Source: Bacteroidota bacterium (lineage in GTDB: Bacteria > Bacteroidota > Bacteroidia > Bacteroidales > FEN-979). Taken from it: 49,254 nt of DNA. The stretch's first letter is position 1. Each line of letters opens with the position of its first letter. The notes beneath the pieces are model-generated. The model saw only the letters and a program-made list of their open reading frames with translations. It did not search any database and was not told the DNA's origin. Below are positions 12,994-21,739 of the stretch, piece by piece. Location of the stretch: assembly GCA_026391355.1 (NCBI GenBank), contig JAPLDH010000017.1:1-49254 (forward strand), in the 5' to 3' direction. Position numbers and translations under genes: made by a program.

Positions 12994-14481
12994 ATGGGGA
13001 AAGTATCACTCATATTTATCGGGTTGCTTCTAAACTCCCTGATGGCAGAAGCTCAACCGGTTCACGGACTGATTTATAAGGACACCCTTGGTGTTCAGGT
13101 TGTAAAGATCTGGGGAACCCATCAGGAAAGAGGCTATGCGCTTGGTTATCTTACCGGTGCAAAGATTACAGATATTATTATAAACTATATCAAGCCTCAA
13201 TTCGGGAGTTATTATACCCTGGCGCGTACCACGGTAATCCAGGGCAATGACATCACCATTCCACAGACATACAAGGACGAAGCCCAGGCGATGATCGACG
13301 GGATGAATGCCTCAGGAACCAATACAACTTCATTGGATCAGACCGACATCCTGGTATCAAACAGTTTCCTCGATATTCAGAATGTCTTTTATCTGAAGAA
13401 TGGTCCCGGTTGTTCGGGACTGATGAGCTGGAATACGGCCACACTGGGCACTGATCTCGATGGAAAATCGGTCATTTCCCGGCATCTTGACTGGACCATT
13501 TCCTCCGTCCTCTATAACAACAATGTTATCATTGTTCATTTCCCCTTTGAAAGCAATGAATCGAAATGGCTGTTGATAGGATTTTCAGGCATGATGGGGG
13601 CATTGTCGGGGCTGAATCCTGATTTCGGAGCCTTTCAGCACCAGATGGTTGATGTAACCAATGCCGGTATCCATAACATGCATTATCTTCCGATATGGCT
13701 TGCCATCCGCAATGGTCTTGAAAGGCAGGATTACAACGGCGATGGGCTGAGGAATGTTCAGGATATCCATTCTTCCCTGAATGACTGTTCAAATGGTTTT
13801 GCAGCAGGATTCATTGTCACTTCGCTGGCCCGGACATCTCCGACAGACAGTCTTGTGGCGATGGTGGCAGAACTGGCCCCGGTAAGCCCTACGCGGACGT
13901 TCAGGTATAATGATTATCCCGACAGCATACCAGATGATAACTTATATGCTTCCAATTATGAGATTAAGCGAAATAACGCCCGGCATTATGATGTCAGGTA
14001 CCTATCCATTGTCAATCATATCGGGAATGGAACGAATATTGGCCTTGATACTAACTGGAACCTGATGAAAAACTATTCGATCCAAACCACGAATCTGCAA
14101 TTCATGGAATATTCTCCCGAAATGAATGTTCTCCGGTTATCGGTTTATCGCGATAATCAACCTGCTTACATGAACGACCCCGTGGTCTTCACGCTTTCCG
14201 AATTATTTGACGACCCGGGTGTCGGCATAAACGAAAAAACCCGGGATAAGGCAATTATCATTTATCCTGACCCTGCGGAAGAATCAATCAGTATCGCCGG
14301 CATATTTAAGGGTAATTATGAAATTGAGATCTTTAACGTGAATGGCAGGATGGTTAAATCTTCTCATGCAGAATTTCCCGATATGCGGATAAACGTTTCA
14401 TCACTCCCTCCGGGTTTTTATATGGCAAGATTGACCGGCAATGATTTTGTTTATACCGGAAGATTTCTTAAAGACCGGTGA
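12994..14481 (+). CDS. Secreted C45/choloylglycine-type Ntn-hydrolase with T9SS type A sorting domain
   Basis: About 495 residues from the ATG at 12994 (MGKVSLIFIGLLLNSLMAEAQ, a signal peptide). The central part is like the acyl-CoA:6-APA acyltransferase / peptidase C45 family: GTHQERGYALGYLTG near the N-terminus, the probable nucleophile Cys140 in GPGCSGLM, then GKSVISRHLDWT, where 'RxLDW' is typical of these N-terminal-nucleophile amidases. The last 75 residues (YPDPAEESISIAG ... VNGRMVKS ... LPPGFYMARL) are a T9SS type A sorting domain, so the protein is exported and anchored on or released from the surface. The natural substrate, an amide or peptide, is unknown. Cys140 lies 140 residues in, so maturation by cleavage would be required. 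Confidence 0.8.
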   Translation: MGKVSLIFIGLLLNSLMAEAQPVHGLIYKDTLGVQVVKIWGTHQERGYALGYLTGAKITDIIINYIKPQFGSYYTLARTTVIQGNDITIPQTYKDEAQAMIDGMNASGTNTTSLDQTDILVSNSFLDIQNVFYLKNGPGCSGLMSWNTATLGTDLDGKSVISRHLDWTISSVLYNNNVIIVHFPFESNESKWLLIGFSGMMGALSGLNPDFGAFQHQMVDVTNAGIHNMHYLPIWLAIRNGLERQDYNGDGLRNVQDIHSSLNDCSNGFAAGFIVTSLARTSPTDSLVAMVAELAPVSPTRTFRYNDYPDSIPDDNLYASNYEIKRNNARHYDVRYLSIVNHIGNGTNIGLDTNWNLMKNYSIQTTNLQFMEYSPEMNVLRLSVYRDNQPAYMNDPVVFTLSELFDDPGVGINEKTRDKAIIIYPDPAEESISIAGIFKGNYEIEIFNVNGRMVKSSHAEFPDMRINVSSLPPGFYMARLTGNDFVYTGRFLKDR

Positions 14482-14806
14482 TTCCTGGCAAAACAAGGTA
14501 ATATCGGCTATTATGTCATAAAAAATCAAAGAATGAAAACGGTATCTTACTATCGATACCATTGGTTAGATTATAATTGCAGTAATTCATGCAGCCAATA
14601 GAATGATAACATTGGCGCTTAAGAAGAAATAATAATTTAAATATAAGAAAGTTTAATTTTAATCCTCGTGCCCATTCATACATTTGACGGCAATACCTAT
14701 CATAACCTATTCAGCAACGTCAATTTTCAACAGGTTAACGATTGTGAAGCAGTGGAGATTTGATTGATCAAATGAAGTTTACAGCTAAACCAATAGACCG
14801 GAAAGT
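14482..14806 (+). other. Intergenic region without a gene
   Basis: About 325 AT-rich bases between two plus-strand genes. One short palindrome (GGTATC ... GATACC, 14541-14560) lacks a T-tract. I see no promoter box with good spacing and no plausible small ORF. Confidence 0.5.
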
Positions 14807-15361
14807 ATGCCAAAAATATCAAAGGAATTTCAGGAAGAGATTAAAAAAATACCCATTGGCGAAATTCAAAAACTGGTGATTGAACTTGCCAGAAAAAGCC
14901 AGGAGGTGTATGACCTGGTTGATGTTCGTTTTATTAACCGCCAGGATGCCGATACTGACCTTTTTAATGAAACGAAAGAGGATATTGCATTTGAAATGGA
15001 ATTTATTGGAAGCCGTGGCGTCATTCAAAAACAAATTGCCAGGTCGATCGCAAAATCTGTGGAGGGTATCAATCACTATGCTAAAGTCACCAAAAACAAG
15101 GTAAAAGAAGCAGAATTACTACTGTATTTGCTGGAGATCGCCTATAAATTGCACGATGTCGAACTGGGTACCTGCTGGACCGTATTTGATTCAAAACTGG
15201 CCATTACCACCAATCGATTGTTAACCCTGGTTTCTAAAAATCTCCATGAGGATTATTTTATTGAATACCAGGAACCGTTGAACCGGGTCCTTCGGATTTT
15301 ACATGCAAAGTGCAATCACCTCGACTATGTTTACAATCTACCAAAACAGGCAGAAAGATAA
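14807..15361 (+). CDS. Helical protein resembling DUF6155
   Basis: 184 residues, no signal peptide or membrane segment. The start MPKISKEFQEEIKKIPIGEI followed by QKLVIELARKSQEVYDLVDV resembles the DUF6155 pattern, in which a short helical lead is followed by 'LIELAxKxxEVxD'. The rest is predicted all-helical and ends in HLDYVYNLPKQAER. It is a cytoplasmic protein with unknown role. It stands alone between divergent units. The family assignment is by eye and tentative. Confidence 0.65.
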   Translation: MPKISKEFQEEIKKIPIGEIQKLVIELARKSQEVYDLVDVRFINRQDADTDLFNETKEDIAFEMEFIGSRGVIQKQIARSIAKSVEGINHYAKVTKNKVKEAELLLYLLEIAYKLHDVELGTCWTVFDSKLAITTNRLLTLVSKNLHEDYFIEYQEPLNRVLRILHAKCNHLDYVYNLPKQAER

Positions 15362-15393
15362 TCGGGAAGTTTATTTTAAAATACGGTGTCAGA

Positions 15394-16122
15394 TTAATGG
15401 GACATTACGGTTGTTCTAATAATGGGTACCTGTTTATAGCTGTTTCCATTTAAAAGACTACCGTTTGCCTTTTTATTTTTCCCACCCCATTGTTTGAAAA
15501 AGAAAGGAATACCAGATAGTGCGCATTGGTTCCTGATGCTGATGACCCATTGTTCATTCATGATCCGTGCGCACGGCCCACTCTCACCGCCAACGATGAC
15601 CCAATCAATCTCGTTTAGATTTAACGCTGGGAGGTCGGTCAAAAGAGGTTCCAAAGACAGAAACTTAAGAAACGCACTTGTTTCACGTAAATAATCAATC
15701 CGGTCGACAACACGATCACATTCAACAGTCACCCCCATCCAGATGTTTGGTGTCCAATTCAACATGGGTGAATATTGCGCCAGAATATCGGCTCGTTTGG
15801 TCAGTACCTGGAAAGTATGTTTTGAGCATTCATTCATGACTCTGAATACCCGCTTTATGAAAGCCAAAGATATCTCTTCATGAAAAAGGTCACTCATAGA
15901 ATTAACAAAAATCATCCTGGGTTTACTCCAGGTATATGGCACCTTGAGTTCTGATTCGTGCCAGCGTACATTGAAACCGTCTTTGTATTTATTCATACCC
16001 ATACCCTGCAATCGGCAAGTCATTTTCTCGGCATAACAATTTTTACAACCGGCGGATATTTTGGTACATCCCGTGGTTGGATTCCATGTCATTTCAGTCC
16101 ATTCAATTGTTGTTCCCGCCAT
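15394..16122 (-). CDS. Phage Gp37/Gp68-family (DUF5131) three-Cys-motif protein
   Basis: 242 residues of the Gp37/Gp68 (DUF5131) family. The N-terminus IEWTEMTWNPTTGCTKIS is diagnostic. Three cysteines at 19, 26 and 29 (C-x6-C-x2-C, ending CYAEK) form the three-Cys motif, similar in place and order to a radical SAM iron-sulfur site but with different spacing. Further family motifs: FVNSMSDLFHEEI, FQVLTKRAD, WMGVTVE, FLSLEPLL, WVIVGGESG, FFKQWGG. It lies two bases downstream of the TcmP gene on the same strand, the pairing for which TcmP is named. The reaction is not known to me. The series of barrel-strand motifs suggests a SAM- and Fe-S-dependent TIM-barrel enzyme. Confidence 0.92.
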   Translation of the reverse strand: MAGTTIEWTEMTWNPTTGCTKISAGCKNCYAEKMTCRLQGMGMNKYKDGFNVRWHESELKVPYTWSKPRMIFVNSMSDLFHEEISLAFIKRVFRVMNECSKHTFQVLTKRADILAQYSPMLNWTPNIWMGVTVECDRVVDRIDYLRETSAFLKFLSLEPLLTDLPALNLNEIDWVIVGGESGPCARIMNEQWVISIRNQCALSGIPFFFKQWGGKNKKANGSLLNGNSYKQVPIIRTTVMSH

Positions 16123-16124
16123 TA

Positions 16125-17072
16125 TTAAAAAAGTTTTCTTTGCCCGTCATATCCAATTTTCTGAGCTTTTTCCCAAAACTCAAGTCCTTTTTCGTGTCCT
16201 GTTGCAAAAAGAATATCATAAAATCCATTTACCGAAGTAAAATCAAAATATTGATATCCCAGTCTCTTCAGATTTTCCGTGTAGGTTGTTCTGAACTTTC
16301 TGCGTAATTCCAAAAAATTCTTTTGTTGAGCAAGTTCAAGGTTCTCAATGTCATTGAAAAATCCAGCATGGTCTAAAAACCTGTTATATTTATTGATGAG
16401 TTTAGAATATTTTTCCGGATTCAATAATGCGTTACCTACATTCCGGTTAAAATCAGTCATGGAGGCCAGGTTAATGATCAGATCCGTATTGCTTAATTTC
16501 TTTTTAATTGATTTTACAAGTTGAAAAGGAACACTGCAATCGGTTGGATCAATAAACACCAGATTTAACCCGTTCGGATGAACTTCCTGCCCAATTTTCA
16601 TGCAAATATCGGAATCATTGTAATAATCACCCAGTAGTGCCCTTGCATTTCTAATCCCTCTTAATTCAATCCGTTGATTAAGAGCAGTAACCACTTTTTC
16701 ATTTGAATCAAAGAATAGAACTTTACCCAGATAATGACAAGCGGAATGTTCAATAATTGCAAGCGCCGTTCCATTGAATTCCTCTCCAATTTTTCGGTTG
16801 ATACACCTGCCTGGTCCACAGCAAATTTCAATATAATTAAGCTTTCCATTCCACTTTTTTTTCATCCCTTGCGAGAAAATACCAAAGTACTGGACCAACA
16901 TATAAATTTTATGAATGGACCATTCTCCAACGCACCGTATTGGGAGTTGATCAATCACAGATACCGCATCATTGCAAAGTTCATTCTCAATAATCTCATC
17001 CCGTTTCTCCTGATTGCATCCTTTATGACAATTTGGATTCGGAACAATTTTTAAGGTTTCATTGAGATTCAT
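16125..17072 (-). CDS. tcmP: Three-Cys-motif partner protein TcmP
   Basis: 315 residues. The early GEWSIHKIYMLVQYFGIFSQ, then YIEICCGPGR (80-89, a Rossmann methyltransferase-like glycine motif), FFDSNE (120-125, the acidic end of strand 2) and LVFIDPTDCSVPF (171-183) give a class I methyltransferase-like fold. The C-terminal LKRLGYQYFDFTS...YDILFATGHEKGLEFWEKAQ is characteristic of TcmP, a family defined by lying next to the three-Cys protein. The partner gene follows after two bases. It also has an N-terminal Cys cluster (C15, C19, C33). It is cytoplasmic. The substrate is unknown. The pair could modify a nucleic acid or protein, but this is inference. Confidence 0.88.
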   Translation of the reverse strand: MNLNETLKIVPNPNCHKGCNQEKRDEIIENELCNDAVSVIDQLPIRCVGEWSIHKIYMLVQYFGIFSQGMKKKWNGKLNYIEICCGPGRCINRKIGEEFNGTALAIIEHSACHYLGKVLFFDSNEKVVTALNQRIELRGIRNARALLGDYYNDSDICMKIGQEVHPNGLNLVFIDPTDCSVPFQLVKSIKKKLSNTDLIINLASMTDFNRNVGNALLNPEKYSKLINKYNRFLDHAGFFNDIENLELAQQKNFLELRRKFRTTYTENLKRLGYQYFDFTSVNGFYDILFATGHEKGLEFWEKAQKIGYDGQRKLF

Positions 17073-17231
17073 CTTGATTAATGTCTCGTCAGGATTTGAA
17101 TCTCTAAAATAAGTATTTATTTAATACGATTGGATGAAATTTGGATATTTTTGATGAGTTGCCCGGAATTCCTGTTAAATTGTGATGTGTGCAAAATAGA
17201 AACAATTGTGAAAGTGGGATTTCCATGGAGT

Positions 17232-18380
17232 TTATCCATGCCTTAATCTTTCAAACAGATTGAAATACTGTTCAAAAATGAAGATGCGGTTTCGCTTAAA
17301 CCCTGTTTGTTCCTTGAGGATTTTAAGGTTTTCAAAATCATGTATTAAGGTGTTAGCTGTTTGCTTGGTTACCTTCAATTCATTCATCACATCGGCAACA
17401 GTGACAATGGGCTTACTATATAAATAGGCGAGCAATGTCTGTGCATTTGGTATTCGTTTGCCCAAAGTAATAATGGCTTTGTTTTCTATCATATCTCGCA
17501 AGGCAAGTATTTTATTGAAAGTGTCAATAGACTGGTTGGCGGTTTCGGTAATACCCACTAAAAAGAATTTGAGCCATTGAACAATATCGTGCCTTTCCGA
17601 GACAGCCGTGAGGTTGTTGTAATAATGAGTGCGGTTTTTTTCAATGAAATCGGAAATGTAAAGGGAGGGTTTGTTCAGCACTTTTTGATTCAACAAATAA
17701 AGCGTAATAAGCAACCTGCCTATTCTGCCGTTGCCATCCAGAAAAGGATGGATAGCTTCAAACTGATAGTGCGCCATACCTATACGAATGAGGTGAGGTA
17801 CATGGATCTCGGTGTTGTTGAGGAATTTTTCAAGGTCACTCATCAGTTCCGGAACCAACGAATGATGAGGTGGAATAAATCTGGCATCTTGAAGGGTAGC
17901 GCCACCAATCCAGTTTTGTGAAGTGCGGAACTCGCCGGGCATTTTGTTTTTGCCTCTAACTCCTTTCAATAAAATACGGTGTGTTTCGCGAATGAGACGG
18001 TTGGAGAGCGGGAACTTATCCAACCGGGCAATGGAATAGTTCATTGCCTCTATGTAGTTCTGCACTTCCTGCCAGTCGTTTTTCTTTTCTGGGTCAATGT
18101 CTTTGGCTTCCAGAACAGCTTCGTCCATTGTCGTTTTTGTGCCTTCAATACGACTGCTCTGAGTAGCTTCCTTCACTATGTGCATTCGCAGAAAGGTATC
18201 TACATTGGGAACGATAATGGAAAAAGCATTGAGTTCACCTAAACGGATGTTGGCTGCTTCGAGTAGGGTAACTAATTCAGGTTGGCTCACCATCCACTCC
18301 CTGTTTAACGGTTCAGGATGAAAACTGCGATAACCAAACTGGTTGGTGAATGTTCCCGCTTTATACTCTTTTAAATCCAT
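17232..18380 (-). CDS. Fic-family AMPylator with winged-helix C-terminus
   Basis: 382 residues. The Fic catalytic motif HPFLDGNGRIGR is at 211-222 with all essential residues. The inhibitory helix motif SSRIEG is at 75-80, with the obstructing glutamate at 79, so this is a class II enzyme that is autoinhibited until the helix moves. N-terminal Fic_N features (FTNQFGYRSFHPEPLN) precede it. The C-terminal 80 residues hold a winged helix (VTVADVMNELKVTKQTANTL), which suggests DNA binding and self-regulation. It would transfer AMP from ATP to a protein hydroxyl. No adjacent antitoxin is seen, which fits the built-in inhibitor. It is probably a monocistronic gene. Confidence 0.93.
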   Translation of the reverse strand: MDLKEYKAGTFTNQFGYRSFHPEPLNREWMVSQPELVTLLEAANIRLGELNAFSIIVPNVDTFLRMHIVKEATQSSRIEGTKTTMDEAVLEAKDIDPEKKNDWQEVQNYIEAMNYSIARLDKFPLSNRLIRETHRILLKGVRGKNKMPGEFRTSQNWIGGATLQDARFIPPHHSLVPELMSDLEKFLNNTEIHVPHLIRIGMAHYQFEAIHPFLDGNGRIGRLLITLYLLNQKVLNKPSLYISDFIEKNRTHYYNNLTAVSERHDIVQWLKFFLVGITETANQSIDTFNKILALRDMIENKAIITLGKRIPNAQTLLAYLYSKPIVTVADVMNELKVTKQTANTLIHDFENLKILKEQTGFKRNRIFIFEQYFNLFERLRHG

Positions 18381-18433
18381 GCTCTTATTGTTTTCTTTTG
18401 AATTGATGTCCTTTTACTACAAAATCTCTTGGT

Positions 18434-18441
18434 CAAAGATA
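18434..18441 (-). promoter_or_regulatory. -7 box (TATCTTTG) for the Fic gene
   Basis: The minus strand reads TATCTTTG, an exact TAnnTTTG match, 53 bases before the Fic ATG. No TTTG at ideal spacing, so only half of the promoter is supported. Confidence 0.4.
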
Positions 18442-18560
18442 ATGTTTTTTGTTGGACTATGGATAATCATAGTCAAAGAAAACTAATATTCGTCCCCCCG
18501 GAAATTCACTTAAAAGGTAATTTTAAAGTGCAATATTCCACATAAGGACAGTAAAAAGTA

Positions 18561-18605
18561 AAAAAGCAGGAAAGTGAAATTTCGCCGTTTCGCTTCCCTG
18601 CTTTT
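18561..18605 (-). terminator. Long hairpin with A/T-rich flanks after the BNR protein gene
   Basis: AAAAAGCAGG with the following bases (18561-18579) pairs with the sequence ending CCTGCTTTTT (to about 18605), giving a stem of about 19 bp with one mismatch and one G-U pair. It has a T-run on either strand, so it can stop transcription in both directions. It lies 70 bases after the stop of the minus-strand BNR protein. Confidence 0.7.
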
Positions 18606-18674
18606 TCGTTTTTGTGTTGTCCTGCCAGGATGCTGATACTAACCTTTTTATTGGAAGGATTTACACTTTCTTTC

Positions 18675-21600
18675 TTATCTGAGTTCTTCTAATTTTAAAA
18701 GAAAATCATAGTGAGCTTTTTGAAGAGCTTTTGGATCTTCCAGTGAAGAATAAATTTTCCTGAAATAATCTGTGAGATCAAGATTGTTTTTCTTCACAAT
18801 CTCGGTAATAAGTTTCAGATAACTCTCAAAGTCTTTCATAGTATGTCCGTAATCAGAATAGGATATCTTTCTGTTCTCAAAATCGGTCACAACCTGGTCT
18901 GATTTTTGGGCATATTTTTGAGATGAGCTGTTAATGAGTTGTTTAACGTGTAAGAAAAGGTCGGCCTGCCAGCGAAAATTCTGAACAATATCGGCAATAT
19001 CTCCCGTTTTCTTATCTGACATTGTTAAAAAAGGATCCAAAGAATGGCTGAAGTTTTCGAGGGAAACTACCATACCTGAATAATTCTTTTGTAGTATTTG
19101 TTTGTTCAGGTCATCAAAGTTTTTCTGAATTCCGAAAGGATCAGAACCATTATTCATTCGGATGATCTCCATAATCAGTTTTTTCAGCGGTTCCATCCTT
19201 TCTTTCAATAAGGGAAGCAGCCTTTCTGCATCCTTTGCTTTTCGCATCATATCGAAAGTGATATCATATTCTTTCATGGCCATCTCCATTCTGAATATTT
19301 TACCGGCCCTGTAAAGAACAGAGAGATACAGTTCGCTGCTTTCTGAAAAAACCTCATTTAGAGTTCCATTTTTCATCGCAACTGTGAAACCGTTTATGGG
19401 TATATTATTAACTACTTCGCTGAAATCGACTGAAGCCATGCCCTTTACAGGTTTTGATTGAACGGGAAATGTTATCCCGATCCACTGGTTTTCACCCGGA
19501 AGCATATGGGGGACCAGGATCCTGTTGCCTGTGACCTTGATTTCCTTTTTATTGCTTTCAGGAAAAACAATCAGAGGTTGTTTGTAAGCGCTTTTGTAGC
19601 TTTCGGAAAGAGTAAATTCAAGGATCATATCCCTTTTAAATGTGGCAGCATTATGAAGCACTGCATAATAGGTGATGCTCCCTCCGTCGCCTGAACCGGA
19701 TGGAGTTGTGCAGACTTCCATATTTCTTTGGGCCTTGTTATTGTCATAAAGGACGGAAAGATCTGTATCAGGCCATCCCGGCGCCCTGTTCAGAAGTGTC
19801 GGGGTTACCACGGGATCTGCAGCCGTTCTGATTTCAACGGCAATACATGTATGAGTTGATGTAGTTGAAACCAATGTCCATTCATACCCTGATGTCATGA
19901 TTTTTTCCTGTTCACCGGCAGCAAATATCAATGTAGGATCTGCCGTTGAATTGGCGTCAATAAAATTGCTGCCTGTTCCTAGTTCCGATTTCAGGAAATG
20001 AAGGGTAACAGTCTGTGCCGAACCGGTACCTTTCCTGTGAACCCTGGCGAATGCAAAGTTATTTCCAAGGCTGGCGATTTGTGGATCATAACTTACAGGC
20101 TGATCGTTCGCATTAAATGCACCGGCAACATTTGTTTTCTTATTCCATATATCGCTTGTGTTATAAAATACCGGATGTGTAGAAGGTTCAAGTCCGTTAT
20201 CACATGAAGTAGCGTTATCTGTCCAGTCTCTTACATAAAAATCCTGGTCATTTGAGATTTGCTGGACAGAGAAAAAGAATGGATCGATGGATACGTCCCT
20301 GTTTGAAGTATTAGCCAGGTTTCTTATTTGATTTGTGGCGAAATTGGCATTCCTCTGGTAGGTAACACCTTGAGGAAAATTAGCATTGTTTGGTGTGTTA
20401 TTGGCAGAGAATACGCCATAAAAATCCTTTCCTACCGGTCGCAAACAGGCATAGTCGCCGAGGTAAGGCAAGAATGTATAAGCAGGCGAATTCGACGGTG
20501 TTTGCGATAAAATCAGGTTAGTCCAGGATGTTCCGGTATTGGAAGATTGCCTGAAGTGTGTTTCCCATCGCTGGTTTGGTGCGGTCCCTGTGAGTTGCTG
20601 ATAAAGGAATGCCACGTCTCCCCTGGTGTTGACGGAAAGCTGAGGTACAGTACCCTGACTGATTGGAAGCAAATCACCCGACCATGTGCTTCCGCTGTCA
20701 TCTGATCTTCGAACATGTATCGTTGCTGTGTTTCCGGTACCACCGCCAAGATCAACATAGGCAATATATACGCGACGGCTGTCCCTTGGATCAACTGCAA
20801 TTGCTGCTTTGTCACCCAATCTATCCTGACCCATTGCAGAATTGGGATTCCAGGTCCAACTGATCCCTGTTACTACCTTTCTTCCAGCCAGGCCATCTGA
20901 GGGATCGGTTAAAGCAGAATACGGACTGGCGCTCTGCCCCCAACTATCATCGCGTACAACAATAATATCGCCTGTTCGTGTTGAACCAACAGAATTGGTT
21001 CTTTCATAATAAATGGCATAAACCACGCCTTTTGGATGAATGGCTGCACGTATAGGAGGCCCATCCTGGCCGTGGGGATTTCTTCTCTCCAGTCTGATAG
21101 TCGTAAACCCAGCAGGGGCGGCTGCAGTTGCTCCATCAAGGGTTTGATCAAAAGAAGCTGTTTTGGGAGAATTATTAAAATCATTATGCCCGATATAAAC
21201 ATGATCAAGATTGACATGACCCGAGCCGCCAAGAGGTGTGAGCAACTCTGCATAAGGCTGGTCTTCCTTTAATCTTGTAAGCAGATTCCCCATCGTTCCG
21301 ACTGCAAGATAGGTGGTCGAACGAAGAATCTGCATCTGTGTCTCATATGGATCAGCCGGATTATAATATCCTCCGGTCAATATTCCTGCATACAGGACAT
21401 TGTTTCGGCTCAGACCAACCGTAATATCGCCCGTGCACCCGTTAAGACTAGGGATGATATTATTTAATACCCAGGTGTTTCCACCGTCCTGGGAGATAAA
21501 AACAGGGGCTGTTGCAACTGCGCCTGTCGGATTTGAAGTAAATGCCGTGGCGATAATTTCCAGAGGGTTATTCGGGTTGATTGTAAGAAAGGGCTCGCTG

Positions 21601-21719
21601 TCTTGTCCGGTTTCATTGCTTGACGCATTGGGAATCATGTTTATCACACGAATTGTTTGTGCTGTAATAATTGAAATAGAACAAGCACAAATCATCAATG
21701 CTGTAAATATCTTTTTCAT
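18675..21719 (-). CDS. Large secreted BNR-repeat (sialidase-fold propeller) protein
   Basis: About 1014 residues from the ATG at 21717-21719 (MKKIFTALMICACSISIITA, a signal peptide). I prefer this start to one six codons upstream because the signal peptide then begins properly. The N-terminal 500 residues hold BNR/Asp-box repeats: SQDGGNTW, SDDSGSTW and SSNTGTSW. These are typical of six-bladed propellers of sialidases and of other extracellular proteins. No sialidase catalytic triad is evident, so the role may be binding. A beta-rich middle and an alpha-helical C-terminal third follow. There is no T9SS sorting domain. It follows a lipoprotein gene on the same strand (20-base gap). Confidence 0.8.
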   Translation of the reverse strand: MKKIFTALMICACSISIITAQTIRVINMIPNASSNETGQDSEPFLTINPNNPLEIIATAFTSNPTGAVATAPVFISQDGGNTWVLNNIIPSLNGCTGDITVGLSRNNVLYAGILTGGYYNPADPYETQMQILRSTTYLAVGTMGNLLTRLKEDQPYAELLTPLGGSGHVNLDHVYIGHNDFNNSPKTASFDQTLDGATAAAPAGFTTIRLERRNPHGQDGPPIRAAIHPKGVVYAIYYERTNSVGSTRTGDIIVVRDDSWGQSASPYSALTDPSDGLAGRKVVTGISWTWNPNSAMGQDRLGDKAAIAVDPRDSRRVYIAYVDLGGGTGNTATIHVRRSDDSGSTWSGDLLPISQGTVPQLSVNTRGDVAFLYQQLTGTAPNQRWETHFRQSSNTGTSWTNLILSQTPSNSPAYTFLPYLGDYACLRPVGKDFYGVFSANNTPNNANFPQGVTYQRNANFATNQIRNLANTSNRDVSIDPFFFSVQQISNDQDFYVRDWTDNATSCDNGLEPSTHPVFYNTSDIWNKKTNVAGAFNANDQPVSYDPQIASLGNNFAFARVHRKGTGSAQTVTLHFLKSELGTGSNFIDANSTADPTLIFAAGEQEKIMTSGYEWTLVSTTSTHTCIAVEIRTAADPVVTPTLLNRAPGWPDTDLSVLYDNNKAQRNMEVCTTPSGSGDGGSITYYAVLHNAATFKRDMILEFTLSESYKSAYKQPLIVFPESNKKEIKVTGNRILVPHMLPGENQWIGITFPVQSKPVKGMASVDFSEVVNNIPINGFTVAMKNGTLNEVFSESSELYLSVLYRAGKIFRMEMAMKEYDITFDMMRKAKDAERLLPLLKERMEPLKKLIMEIIRMNNGSDPFGIQKNFDDLNKQILQKNYSGMVVSLENFSHSLDPFLTMSDKKTGDIADIVQNFRWQADLFLHVKQLINSSSQKYAQKSDQVVTDFENRKISYSDYGHTMKDFESYLKLITEIVKKNNLDLTDYFRKIYSSLEDPKALQKAHYDFLLKLEELR

Positions 21720-21739
21720 AGGATATGGTTTTAGCATTG

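Noticed and set aside
14541-14560. Hairpin GGTATC...GATACC as terminator of the Ntn-hydrolase gene
   Set aside because: The six-bp stem has an eight-base loop and no T-tract. Support is too weak.
15394-16122. Gp37/Gp68 name as evidence for a prophage
   Set aside because: The family is common in bacterial chromosomes with TcmP. No capsid, terminase, portal or tail gene is found in the window.
18675-21719. Active sialidase
   Set aside because: BNR boxes are present, but the arginine triad, nucleophilic tyrosine and FRIP-like motif cannot be seen.
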